Origin: JANQTF01 sp041741415
Lineage (GTDB): Bacteria; Bacteroidota; Bacteroidia; J057
Length of the DNA stretch: 64,000 nucleotides
NCBI GenBank assembly: GCA_041741415.1
Contig: JBGSKC010000036.1
Span: 124,001 to 188,000, forward strand
Direction: 5' to 3'
Shown piece by piece: positions 38,773 through 47,401 of the stretch. The stretch's first letter is position 1. Each line of letters opens with the position of its first letter. Both the position numbers and the translations under genes were made by a program. The notes below the pieces were generated by a model. The model saw only the letters and a list, made by a program, of their open reading frames with translations, ran no database searches and was not told the origin of the DNA.

Positions 38773-39315
38773 TCAAACCGGCTTCTCCCCGGTCTCAGGG
38801 TCAAAATCAACAGGGATATCCCTGGCAGCAGGTTTGGCAGATTGTTCGGCGTCTTTTTTCCACTGTTCGGCTTGTTCCTTGCCTTGTTCGTAGCTCTGCT
38901 TAAAGAAGTCGCGATAATCGTCGGGGTTGAGGTCGAACAAGCTGCCGCCTTCGGTTACGTGGCGCACATACACCTGGCCAAGGGCATAGGTAGCCGCTCC
39001 GGAAAGTGCCACCAGCGAAATCCCGCCCAGGATGGAGCCAAAAACGGGGATCGCTTTTAACAGAGAAGCCCCCACCCTGGCAAACAGGCTGCCGGTGAGA
39101 GAGGCGATGACGGCCTTGCCGGAATTTTCTGAATAATCAACGCCAAACAAATTGGAGAGGGTTTTGACCATGTCCAGCTGAATGGCCGTTACCGCTGCCA
39201 GGTCGAGCAGCGGAATCGGGATGATGCTGCCCCCCATGGCATAAAGAGTATGGCGCTGGATGATATCGTTGGCAGCCTGAAGCTGGCGGGGATCGTGTTG
39301 GTTGGGAGTTTCCAT
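38773..39315 (-). CDS. DUF697 family membrane protein
   Basis: 180 aa from ATG 39315. Residues 12-130 form the DUF697 core with hydrophobic segments: AANDIIQRHTLYAMGGSIIP, IPLLDLAAVTAIQLDMVKTL, then LLKAIPVFGSILGGISLVAL. The C-terminal 50 residues are hydrophilic and charged (FKQSYEQGKEQAEQWKKDAE). DUF697 is often fused to Era/YcjX-like GTPases; here it is alone. The last codons run into the repeat beginning at 38763. The frame is open upstream to 39663, but the ATG at 39315 begins the conserved part. Membrane or membrane-associated protein of unknown role. Divergent from the nuclease-fold lipoprotein at 39490. Confidence 0.85.
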   Translation of the reverse strand: METPNQHDPRQLQAANDIIQRHTLYAMGGSIIPIPLLDLAAVTAIQLDMVKTLSNLFGVDYSENSGKAVIASLTGSLFARVGASLLKAIPVFGSILGGISLVALSGAATYALGQVYVRHVTEGGSLFDLNPDDYRDFFKQSYEQGKEQAEQWKKDAEQSAKPAARDIPVDFDPETGEKPV

Positions 39316-39489
39316 CAGGAAAATTGGGTTAGTTTGGGTTACTTGCTCTGGCAAGGCCAGGCGGGGAAAGGACAAACACCTTCCTGCAAGGTTGAAATCT
39401 ACGCAACTCAACTCTCTGTTGTTGGTTCTGAAAATGATTTCAGATCTTGCCACCCAAAGCCTTCCCCTGTTCACCGATTTGCTTCTGTT

Positions 39490-40560
39490 ATGAACCTTCG
39501 CTTTCTGCTGATTTTCCTCGCCGCTGCAGCCCTGCTGCCCTCCTGCCAGCAACAAACCCGCCAGGCCATGCGACAACCCGGCAGGCAGTTGCCCTCCGGC
39601 AGCTCGGTTTGGGTGGGTTTTTACAATGTCGAAAATCTCTTCGATACCGAAGACGACCCCCAAAAAGATGAGATAGAGTTCCTGCCGGGCACTGAATTAG
39701 ACTGGACGCCAGAAAAATACCTCCAGAAGCTCGACAACCTGAGCCTGGCTGTGATGGCCATGAACAACGGCAAAGGCCCCGATCTGCTTGGGTTGGCTGA
39801 GGTGGAAAATGCCCAGACCCTCGACGACTGGACCCGCATGAGCGGCCTCAAAAGCCGGGGTTACCGCTACCTCATCGAAGAAGGCCCCGACCCGCGCGGC
39901 ATTGACGTGGCATTTCTCTATGACCCCAGCCTTTTTCAGTACAAAAGCCACAAAACTTTTGAAGTTGTGTTTCCACAAGAACCAGGGTATGTGAGCCGGC
40001 TGATTCTCAGGGTGGATGGCGAAATCAATGGCGAACCCATTTCCGTGATTGTGAATCACTGGCCCAGCCGCTCGGGCGGAGAAACGGAATCTGAGCCGCG
40101 CAGGCTCGCCGCAGCAAAAGTGCTTGTTCAGGCCATCGAAGACCGCCGCCAGGAGGATCCCAATTCGGCCTTCCTCATCATGGGCGACTTCAACGACGAC
40201 CCGCACAACCAGTCCGTCAAGGAAATTCTGAGAACAGAAGCCGCCATCGATTCGGTTCTGCCGGAAGAATTGTATAACCCCTTCGCAGAACTCCATAACC
40301 CCGACAGCCGCGGCACCCTCACCTATCGCGGCAAATGGAACCTGTTTGACCAGATTTTCCTGTCGCCCAACCTCCTCGACAACGAAGGCAACCTCGAATA
40401 TGTGCTGGGCAGCGCCGGGATCCACAACCCTGATTTTATGCAGGTTGGGGGAGAAAGTAATTCCAGCGAAATGCCGCGAAGGGCCATTTACCGGGGCGAA
40501 TTTCAGGAAAGAGGCTTCTCCGACCATTTCCCGGTATTCATTCGCCTGCGCATTCCTTGA
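39490..40560 (+). CDS. Lipoprotein with endonuclease/exonuclease/phosphatase fold
   Basis: 356 aa from ATG 39490. Signal MNLRFLLIFLAAAALLPSC with lipobox Cys at about residue 19. The catalytic EEP domain shows VGFYNVENLFDTEDDP (Asn of the metal site), PDLLGLAEVEN (catalytic Glu), VIVNHWPSRSGG (His), LIMGDFNDDP (Asp-Asn active pair) and ERGFSDHFPVFI (Asp-His general base). All active-site residues are present, so a phosphodiesterase or nuclease acting in the periplasm or on the surface is likely, as in the Bacteroidota endonuclease/exonuclease/phosphatase lipoproteins; the substrate is not evident. Followed 113 bases later by the M28 peptidase on the same strand. Confidence 0.93.
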   Translation: MNLRFLLIFLAAAALLPSCQQQTRQAMRQPGRQLPSGSSVWVGFYNVENLFDTEDDPQKDEIEFLPGTELDWTPEKYLQKLDNLSLAVMAMNNGKGPDLLGLAEVENAQTLDDWTRMSGLKSRGYRYLIEEGPDPRGIDVAFLYDPSLFQYKSHKTFEVVFPQEPGYVSRLILRVDGEINGEPISVIVNHWPSRSGGETESEPRRLAAAKVLVQAIEDRRQEDPNSAFLIMGDFNDDPHNQSVKEILRTEAAIDSVLPEELYNPFAELHNPDSRGTLTYRGKWNLFDQIFLSPNLLDNEGNLEYVLGSAGIHNPDFMQVGGESNSSEMPRRAIYRGEFQERGFSDHFPVFIRLRIP

Positions 40561-40673
40561 AGAAAGAGAAAGGCTTTTGGTCGAGAATTTCGCCAGAATA
40601 ACCGCTCCAGCCAGCAGAACCTGACACAGTTCAGGATCTTTTACCTATTTTCAGGTAACCAAATTCCCACTTC

Positions 40674-42182
40674 ATGAAACAACGCATCCTGGTGCTTGGC
40701 CTTCTCGCAGGCCTGCTTTCAACTTCTTTGTCCGCACAAACCGGTTTTCCGGAGGACCGTCTCACCCGAAACGAGGTCTCCGCACACATGTTTTTCCTGG
40801 CTTCCGACGAGCTGGCTGGCCGCCGCACAGGCTCTCCGGGCATTCAGATTGCCGCTAACTACCTCGCCTCTCACTACGCCAACCTCGGCCTTCAGCCTGC
40901 TCCCGGCATGGATGGCTACTTTCAGGCGGTGCCGTATGAGGAAACCACCCCGCCCGAAGCTGGCAGCATTGAGATGTTTGGCCAAACCTACCAGCAGGGA
41001 GAGGACGTGCTGTTTTTAGCTTCCCCTGCCCTCTCCAACCTTGATGCAAAATTCGTTTTCGCCAACTATGGCCTCAAAAACGACACGATCAACGACTACG
41101 AAGGCCTCAATGTGAAGGGCAAAGTGGTGGTCACCTACCTGGGCCTGCCCGGCGAGGAAAACCCCGGAGCCATCTTCGGCGCGGTTCGTGATAAAAGAAA
41201 ATGGGCAAAAGAAGAAGGTGCCATCGGGATGATTGAGCTGTACCGGATCCGCTTCCCATGGGGCTTTGCCTTGCGCTATTTCAAAGGGTCGAGGATTTCC
41301 CTGGCTGAGGAAGAAGGTAATTCCACGAGCGACTTTTTTTATGGCTGGCTTCGCGACGACAAAGGCGAGACAGGTGAGCAGGTGGTGCAAAAAAAGAAAG
41401 GAACCATGACTGTTTCCTGCCCGGGCGGCCTGGACCGCCGGTTCTCCAGCCCCAACGTCATTGGCTACCTGCCCGGCACCGACAGCAGCCTGCGGAACGA
41501 GTTCATCATCATTTCTGCTCACTACGACCACGTGGGAACAGGCAAACAAGGCGGCGGCAGCTATACCAAAGACGACAGCATTTTCAATGGTGCCCGTGAC
41601 AATGCCTTCGGCACTGTCGCTGTGCTGGCCACAGCCAAGGCCCTTGCAGCCAACCCGCCACGACGGCCTGTGCTCTTCATCTGCTATTCTGGCGAAGAAG
41701 TGGGCCTGCTCGGCTCGTCATATTACGCCGACAACCCGGTGGTGCCACTCCGGCAAACCGTGTTTAACCTCAACTGCGACGGTGCCGGCTACAACGACAC
41801 TGGTGCCATTTCCATCATCGGCTATGGCCGCATCGATACTGATGCCCAACTGGATGCAACAGCGGCAGCTTTTGGCCTCAGGATCATCGCCAATCCGTCG
41901 CCGGAGCAGAACCTGTTTGATCGCTCCGACAATGTGTCATTAGCAGAAAAAGGCGTGCCCGCCCCTACCTTCAGCCCCGGTGTAACTGGCTTCAACCAGG
42001 CCATCAACAAATACTACCACCAGGTGGCCGACAATCCAGAAACCATCGACCTGGACTACCTCCGGGTGTTTTGCCAGGCCTTTGCCCATAGTGCCCGCCT
42101 CATCGCCAACCGCGATACCGCACCGGTGTGGGTCGAAGACGACAAATATGCCCCGGCGGCCCGCGAGCTGTATGGCAATTGA
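40674..42182 (+). CDS. Secreted M28 family metallopeptidase
   Basis: 502 aa. Signal peptide about 1-20 (VLGLLAGLLSTSLSAQ). Start of the mature protein MFFLASDELAGRRTGSPG is a typical M28 pro-region helix; PA-like insert in the middle. Zinc ligands visible: HYDHVG (His, Asp), ARDNAFG (bridging Asp), CYSGEEVGLLGS (catalytic Glu and ligand Glu), NLNCDGAG (Asp) and KYYHQVADN (His). All five ligands of the two-zinc site plus the catalytic Glu are there, so an active aminopeptidase or glutaminyl-cyclase-like enzyme is expected. Located between a nuclease-fold lipoprotein and an alanine/glycine symporter, in line with peptide use. Confidence 0.93.
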   Translation: MKQRILVLGLLAGLLSTSLSAQTGFPEDRLTRNEVSAHMFFLASDELAGRRTGSPGIQIAANYLASHYANLGLQPAPGMDGYFQAVPYEETTPPEAGSIEMFGQTYQQGEDVLFLASPALSNLDAKFVFANYGLKNDTINDYEGLNVKGKVVVTYLGLPGEENPGAIFGAVRDKRKWAKEEGAIGMIELYRIRFPWGFALRYFKGSRISLAEEEGNSTSDFFYGWLRDDKGETGEQVVQKKKGTMTVSCPGGLDRRFSSPNVIGYLPGTDSSLRNEFIIISAHYDHVGTGKQGGGSYTKDDSIFNGARDNAFGTVAVLATAKALAANPPRRPVLFICYSGEEVGLLGSSYYADNPVVPLRQTVFNLNCDGAGYNDTGAISIIGYGRIDTDAQLDATAAAFGLRIIANPSPEQNLFDRSDNVSLAEKGVPAPTFSPGVTGFNQAINKYYHQVADNPETIDLDYLRVFCQAFAHSARLIANRDTAPVWVEDDKYAPAARELYGN

Positions 42183-42223
42183 GTTCCTGTTTTTTAGGCT
42201 AATTTATTTCCATACAAACCCAC

Positions 42224-43606
42224 ATGACCCAACTGGAGCGCCTCACGACTGAGTTCAGCGACTTTGCCTGGGGCACTCCTTTGCTGGTGCTGCTTGTGGG
42301 TGGGGGGCTCTATTTCCTGATTGCCAGCCGGTTTCTGCCCTTTCTTCACATCAGGCACTCGCTGGACGTGATCCGGGGGAAGTACGACGACCACAATTCC
42401 CCAGGCGAAATCAGCCATTTCCAGGCTTTGTCAACAGCCATTGCTGCCACTGTGGGCATGGGCAATATTGGCGGTGTGGCCATTGCCATCACAACCGGCG
42501 GGCCGGGTGCGCTTGTCTGGATGTGGGCATCTGCGCTCGCGGGCATGGCCACCAAATTTTTTACCTGCACCCTGGCCATCATGTACCGGGGCAAAGACAG
42601 CCTGGGGCAGGTGCAGGGAGGGCCGATGTACTACATCGAAGAGGGCCTTGGCAAACGCTGGAAGCCGCTGGCGGTGTGGTTTTCGCTGGCCGGACTGATC
42701 GGCTGCCTGCCTTTGTTTCAGGCTAATCAGCTGAGAGAATCTATCTATCAGGTGTTTCTGCAACCTGCCGGTGTCGCAGACAACTGGCAGGTGCGGGCGC
42801 TGATTGGCCTTGGCATGGCCCTGGTGGTGGGTCTTGTCATTTTTGGAGGAATCAGGCGAATTGGCGTGGTGGCCGGCAGGCTGGTACCCGCCATGGTGTT
42901 GCTCTACTTTTTTGCCGTAATGGCAATCATGTTCCTGAATGCCAGCCAGATACTGCCGGCTTTCCGGTTAATTTTTGAGGATGCCTTCACTGCCAAAGCT
43001 GTGCTTGGCGGGGCCGTTGGCGAGCTGATTCGCATCGGCGTGCGCAGGGCTGCCTTCTCCAATGAAGCCGGGATCGGCACCTCGCCCATGGCCCATGGCG
43101 CAGCCAAAACTGACTCGCCCGTGCGCGAGGGCCTGATTGCCATGCTCGGGCCTTTCATCGATACCATCGTGGTGTGCACCCTCACCGGGCTGGCGCTCGT
43201 CATTACTGGTGCCTGGTCCTCCACAGAAGGCCAGGGAGTTACCATCACGCTCAAAGCCTTCGACTCAGCCCTGCCGGGCATTGGGCCCTATCTGCTCATG
43301 ATTTGCGCAGCCGTTTTTGCCCTTACCACCCTCTTTTCCTATTCCTACTACGGCAGCAAATGCCTCGGATACCTGCTGGGAGCCGAGCACAAGCATTTTT
43401 ACAACTACTTCTACGTCGCCTCCATCGTGTTTGGCGCGGTTGTGTCCATCACCTCGGTTGTCAACATCATCGACGGCATGTTTGCCCTTATGGCCTTCCC
43501 CAACATGATCGCCGCCATTTTGCTGTCGCCCAAAGTGCTGCGGGCCTCGAAAAGCTATTTTGCCGACATGAAACGCGCCAAACAGGCTGCAGCTAAGGCT
43601 GGCTGA
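42224..43606 (+). CDS. Alanine/glycine:cation symporter (AGCS) family
   Basis: 460 aa with about ten hydrophobic segments. Family hallmarks: SHFQALSTAIAATVGMGNIG, GVAIAITTGGPGALVWMW (sodium/substrate-binding region), FFTCTLAIMYRGKDSLGQVQ, and ARGGPM-like QGGPMYYIEEGLG; late IRIGVRRAAFSNEAGIGTSP. Imports alanine or glycine with sodium or proton. Placed 41 bases after the M28 peptidase on the same strand, it may take up the products. ATG 42224. The C-terminus overlaps the convergent cytochrome gene by 14 bases. Confidence 0.94.
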   Translation: MTQLERLTTEFSDFAWGTPLLVLLVGGGLYFLIASRFLPFLHIRHSLDVIRGKYDDHNSPGEISHFQALSTAIAATVGMGNIGGVAIAITTGGPGALVWMWASALAGMATKFFTCTLAIMYRGKDSLGQVQGGPMYYIEEGLGKRWKPLAVWFSLAGLIGCLPLFQANQLRESIYQVFLQPAGVADNWQVRALIGLGMALVVGLVIFGGIRRIGVVAGRLVPAMVLLYFFAVMAIMFLNASQILPAFRLIFEDAFTAKAVLGGAVGELIRIGVRRAAFSNEAGIGTSPMAHGAAKTDSPVREGLIAMLGPFIDTIVVCTLTGLALVITGAWSSTEGQGVTITLKAFDSALPGIGPYLLMICAAVFALTTLFSYSYYGSKCLGYLLGAEHKHFYNYFYVASIVFGAVVSITSVVNIIDGMFALMAFPNMIAAILLSPKVLRASKSYFADMKRAKQAAAKAG

Positions 43607-44933
43607 CCGAAAATAACCCGCCGTAGCCACCAAACTCCCATTTCACTGCAGGAAACTGCCTGATTCCCCTTTCCTGATCTGCCGAATCCACCCGGCTTTC
43701 AAACAGATATACAGCCTCCAGCGCGGGGAGTTTCCCGAGCACCTCAATGCTCTTGCCGGAGACTTGTGTAAAGGAGAGGTTCAGCCGTTCCAGCCGGGTG
43801 CAAGCCGCCAAAGCATCCAGCCCCTGATCGCTGAGGGGGTTATTGTCGAGGTGAAGGATGCGGAGCTGGTCGAATGCCATCAGGTTGGCTACCTCTTCAT
43901 CCTGCAGGCCTGTGCCTCCCAGTTTCAGCCACACAACCTGCTTTGCCAGCCTCCCCAACAGGGCCCGGCGCAGGGAATCCAGAGGCTGCCCCAGCGCATT
44001 GACAGACAGCAGCGGACTCCCCGCGGAGATGGGCACAACTACCATTCCCAGCCCGTTCAGGCTGTCGATGACCCAGCCTTCGGCGGCCGGGGTCGAGGCT
44101 GCCAGCGTCGTGAGTTCGTCGGGCCTGGCTGTTGCCTCGTTCACAAGCGACCAGATGGCCTCGTGGCCGCGGAGGTCGGTCATTTTCGCCTCAAAACTCG
44201 CCCCCTGTTCCACCCACCAGACGATCAATTGCTGCTCTTTGCTGCTAAGCTGGGGGCGCCCTTTGGGTGGCATGTGTTCCTCTTCTTCTTCGGGCAGGTG
44301 AATGCGGGTGAGGAGCAGGCTCGCCGAAGGGTTTTCCGGGTCAATGGCCGGGCCGTGTTCGCCGCCCGCCATCAGGGCTTCGGGGCTGTCGAGGCGGAGC
44401 AGGCCTTTTTGTTTTTTTGCCGAATGACAGGCATAACATTTGGCCTCCAGCACGGGATCCACAAGATCTGCAAATACCTGCACTTCGGCGGGGTCGTCGC
44501 TTAATTCCTGCGCAGGAGCGGAAGATTTATCCCAGCTCAGGTAGTCTTCGCCATGGGTGAGGCTGCCGCCCCAGTGTCCGGTCACCACCAATACAAGGGT
44601 CAGCAGCAGCCAAAGTGGGCGCAAAAGCCAAATATTCATCTCCCGCTGGCTCGCGAAATACAGCCCGAAGGAAAGAACAGCCAGGCCAATGCCGCTCCAC
44701 TGGTGCCGCTGAACCAGCTCTTCCCCGTAGCCTCCCGCCCGGGAAAGCAGCCAGCCGGTGAGGCAGGCCATCGCTGCAGAAAGTGCACCCAGCAACAGGA
44801 CCAGCGGCAGGCTCTTTTGCAGAAACTCCCACTTCGCAAACCTGCTCATGACCCAAAACACCAGGGCCAGCACCAGGATCCCGATGGGCAGGTGTAGAAG
44901 CAGCGGGTGGAATTGTCCGATGAATTCCTGCAT
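43593..44933 (-). CDS. Membrane-anchored cytochrome c-like protein with leucine-rich repeat
   Basis: 446 aa. The first about 130 residues form five membrane segments of the DUF2231 type (HPLLLHLPIGILVLALVFWV). Then a planctomycete-type cytochrome domain: LVDPVLEAKCYACHSAKKQKG with CxxCH at about residues 166-170, GLLRLDSPEALMAGGEHGPA, and HMPPKGRPQLSSKE. The C-terminal about 160 residues include leucine-rich repeats (LRILHLDNNPLSDQGLDALA, RLERLNLSFTQVSGKSIEVL). Electron transfer at the membrane exterior is inferred. It ends a four-gene minus-strand cluster with a TIM-barrel protein, a DUF1501 protein and a PSD1 cytochrome protein. Confidence 0.9.
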   Translation of the reverse strand: MQEFIGQFHPLLLHLPIGILVLALVFWVMSRFAKWEFLQKSLPLVLLLGALSAAMACLTGWLLSRAGGYGEELVQRHQWSGIGLAVLSFGLYFASQREMNIWLLRPLWLLLTLVLVVTGHWGGSLTHGEDYLSWDKSSAPAQELSDDPAEVQVFADLVDPVLEAKCYACHSAKKQKGLLRLDSPEALMAGGEHGPAIDPENPSASLLLTRIHLPEEEEEHMPPKGRPQLSSKEQQLIVWWVEQGASFEAKMTDLRGHEAIWSLVNEATARPDELTTLAASTPAAEGWVIDSLNGLGMVVVPISAGSPLLSVNALGQPLDSLRRALLGRLAKQVVWLKLGGTGLQDEEVANLMAFDQLRILHLDNNPLSDQGLDALAACTRLERLNLSFTQVSGKSIEVLGKLPALEAVYLFESRVDSADQERGIRQFPAVKWEFGGYGGLFSVSQP

Positions 44934-44990
44934 AGCGGCGAATGAATAGCAATCCTGAACCGGGTACCTTCAGCGGCTGAAAGCGTTTGA

Positions 44991-45899
44991 TTAGCCCCGG
45001 TATCGATGATGAAGGAGGTTTTTCATGTGAACGTTGATTTCCCAGAGGTCTGCCACGGGCTGCCGGGTGTAGGGAAGAGCTGGCAAATAATTGGGAGGCC
45101 CAAACTCCGTGAGGAAGGTGATTCGCTTCTGCCCGGCTTTCTGGTGGTGCTCCACAACGCGGTCCCACCAGCCAACATGCCTTGCCACGGCATCGGCCCA
45201 CTCCGGCGCGCGCGGGTCGCTCACCTGCGGCCCTTCCTGATGCCCGATCCGCGCATGGATGTGCCCGGTGCGGCTCAGGGCCAGCTCCACATTCTCCGGC
45301 TGGTCTTCCAGCATCGACTCATGCACGTTGACCCAGTGAGAAATGTCGAGGGTGAGCCTCATCTCCGGGTTCGCTTCGAGAAACGTCCGCGTGACGGGAG
45401 CCGCGAAGCACATTCTGCCCCGGTGGGTTTCGTGGTAAATGGGGATGCCCGATTTCGCCTCCGCTTCTTTCGTTGCCTGGATGAGGGTCTGGTTGAAGGC
45501 GAATGAATAATGATCTTTGCCGGAATGACAGTTGAGGTACACGGGGGTCTGGCTGGAGAGGCTGCTCGCCCCGGCCAGGTTTTTCAGAAAAGTGGCTCTA
45601 TGGGCTTCGGGATCAGAATCCCAGGAGCCAATCAGCCAGCCAACCTGCAGCTCATGCCACTGAAGGGCGTCCAGGAAAGCCTTGCGGGGGCCTTCCTCCG
45701 GTATCCAGACGGCCTCGATGCCGTCGTATCCTGCGGCTTTGGCCCTGGCGCAGAATTCCTCCGGGCTGCCCGGGATACCCCACTGCGTGGCAAAAATGAG
45801 CACTTCCATGTCGGTGCGAACGGCACCGGCCAGGGGGTTGGCCATCATCAGGGGCAGACTGCCCGCAAGGCCGGTTTTAACGAATGTTCTGCGATCCAT
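44991..45899 (-). CDS. Tat-exported TIM-barrel (sugar isomerase/epimerase-type) protein
   Basis: 302 aa. MDRRTFVKTGLAGSLPLMM is a twin-arginine leader (RRTFVK), so the folded protein is exported. The rest is a xylose-isomerase-like TIM barrel: FCARAKAAGYDGIEAVWIPE, VGWLIGSWDSDP, YLNCHSGKDHYSFA, IPIYHETHRGRMCFAAPVTR, RLTLDISHWVNVHE and RITFLTEFGPPNY; the His/Glu/Asp positions expected for a divalent metal site are present. Such proteins travel with DUF1501 and PSD1 genes in Planctomycetes and some Bacteroidota. The sugar or sugar-acid substrate is unknown. It lies two bases from the DUF1501 gene. Confidence 0.92.
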   Translation of the reverse strand: MDRRTFVKTGLAGSLPLMMANPLAGAVRTDMEVLIFATQWGIPGSPEEFCARAKAAGYDGIEAVWIPEEGPRKAFLDALQWHELQVGWLIGSWDSDPEAHRATFLKNLAGASSLSSQTPVYLNCHSGKDHYSFAFNQTLIQATKEAEAKSGIPIYHETHRGRMCFAAPVTRTFLEANPEMRLTLDISHWVNVHESMLEDQPENVELALSRTGHIHARIGHQEGPQVSDPRAPEWADAVARHVGWWDRVVEHHQKAGQKRITFLTEFGPPNYLPALPYTRQPVADLWEINVHMKNLLHHRYRG

Positions 45900-45901
45900 A
45901 T

Positions 45902-47398
45902 TCAGGAAATAATGTCGTGGATAACGTGGCCCGCCACATCGGTGAGCCGGAAAGGGCGACCCTGGAAAGGGTAGGTCAGTTGTTCATGGTCGAATCCCAG
46001 CTGATGAAGGATCGTTGCCTGGATGTCGTGCGGTGTCACTTTGCCCGAAACCGCGGCATAGCCAATTTCATCTGTCTCACCAAAACTCACCCCTCGCCTG
46101 ATTCCCGCCCCCGACATCCAGATTGTAAAAGCCTCGGCATGGTGGTCGCGCCCCTTGAACAGGTTAGCCACCCCGCCCCGGTTCTCTGCCATGGGTGTTC
46201 TGCCAAATTCCCCTCCCCACACCACCAGCGTTTCGTCGAGCAGGCCCCGCTGCTTCAGGTCCAACAACAAAGCCGCCACCGCACGGTCGGTTTGCCTGGA
46301 CTTTGCCTTCAGTCCGTCGGTCAGGGAAGTGCCCGCATCGGTGCCGTGGGAGTCCCAGCCCCAGTCAAACAACTGCACAAACCGAACGCCTTTTTCGACA
46401 AGCTTCCGGGCCAGCAGGGCATTGTTGGCAAAAGACTCCTTGCCGGGCTCGGTGCCATACATCTCGTGGATGTAGGCCGGCTCATCGCTGATGTTCATCG
46501 CCTCCGGCACAGAGACCTGCATCCGGTAGGCCATTTCATACTGGCTGATGCGGCTGAGGATTTCGGGATCGCCGAATTCCTCGTAGCTCTCCATGTTCAC
46601 CTTGTTAATCGCCTCGATGGAGGCTTTCCGCAGGTCGCGGTTCAGGCCTTTCGGGTCCTGGAGAAACAGAACCGGATCTCCTGCCGACCGGCACTGCACC
46701 CCCTGATACACCGAAGGCAGGAAGCCCGATCCCCAGACACTTTTGCCTGCATCGGGGTTGTTGCCACCTGAAACGAGGACCACATAGGCGGGCAGGTCGC
46801 TGTTTTCGGACCCCAGGCCATAAGTGACCCAGGAACCCATGCTGGGGCGGCCCAGCCTCGCACTGCCTGTGTGCATGAGCAGCTGAGCCGGGGCATGGTT
46901 GAACTGGTCGGTTGTAACTGCTTTGAGAAATGCCAGCTCATCGGCGATGAGGCTGTGATAGGGCAGGTACTCACTGATCCAGGCCCGGCTCTGGCCGTGC
47001 TGGGCAAAGGCTGCCTGGGGCCCTAGCATTTTCGGAACCCCGCGGATGAAGGCAAATTTTTTCCCTTCGAGCAACGACTGCGGGCAATCCATTCCGTCAA
47101 GCTTAAGGAGATCGGGTTTGTAGTCGAATAATTCGAGCTGGGAGGGAGCCCCCGCCATGTGCAGGTAAATCACGGCCCTGGCTTTCGGGGTCATATGCGG
47201 AGCCCTGGGAGCAGTGGGCCGGGCGGGATCGAAGGCCGGGGCCATGGTCAGGGCTTCGAGGGCATTGCCGCCGCAGCCAGCCAGCACGGCCCCGCCGAGG
47301 CCCATCATGCAGTGCCGCAAAAACTGCCGTCGGGTGTTCTGTAATCCCCTCGCCTCGTTGGCTTCCCGGATGAGCTTTCCTGCCCGATGGTTGGTCAT
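45902..47398 (-). CDS. DUF1501 domain protein, Tat-exported sulfatase-like
   Basis: 498 aa. Twin-arginine leader (TRRQFLRHCMMGLGGAVLAG) with a Cys after AVLAG that could be a lipobox. The DUF1501 core has alkaline-phosphatase-superfamily features: ARAVIYLHMAGAPSQLELFD, NHAPAQLLMHTGSARLGRPS, YVVLVSGGNNPDAG, FVQLFDWGWDSHGTDA, LVVWGGEFGRTPMAENR and DHHAEAFTIWMSG. In the superfamily a metal-bound nucleophile Ser/Thr hydrolyses sulfate or phosphate esters; the exact DUF1501 reaction is not known. Cotranscribed with the PSD1 gene, only 3 bases upstream. Confidence 0.93.
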   Translation of the reverse strand: MTNHRAGKLIREANEARGLQNTRRQFLRHCMMGLGGAVLAGCGGNALEALTMAPAFDPARPTAPRAPHMTPKARAVIYLHMAGAPSQLELFDYKPDLLKLDGMDCPQSLLEGKKFAFIRGVPKMLGPQAAFAQHGQSRAWISEYLPYHSLIADELAFLKAVTTDQFNHAPAQLLMHTGSARLGRPSMGSWVTYGLGSENSDLPAYVVLVSGGNNPDAGKSVWGSGFLPSVYQGVQCRSAGDPVLFLQDPKGLNRDLRKASIEAINKVNMESYEEFGDPEILSRISQYEMAYRMQVSVPEAMNISDEPAYIHEMYGTEPGKESFANNALLARKLVEKGVRFVQLFDWGWDSHGTDAGTSLTDGLKAKSRQTDRAVAALLLDLKQRGLLDETLVVWGGEFGRTPMAENRGGVANLFKGRDHHAEAFTIWMSGAGIRRGVSFGETDEIGYAAVSGKVTPHDIQATILHQLGFDHEQLTYPFQGRPFRLTDVAGHVIHDIIS

Positions 47399-47401
47399 GG
47401 C

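Noticed and set aside
45884..46771. Plus-strand open frame opposite the DUF1501 gene
   Set aside because: Antisense to a conserved gene, composition only.
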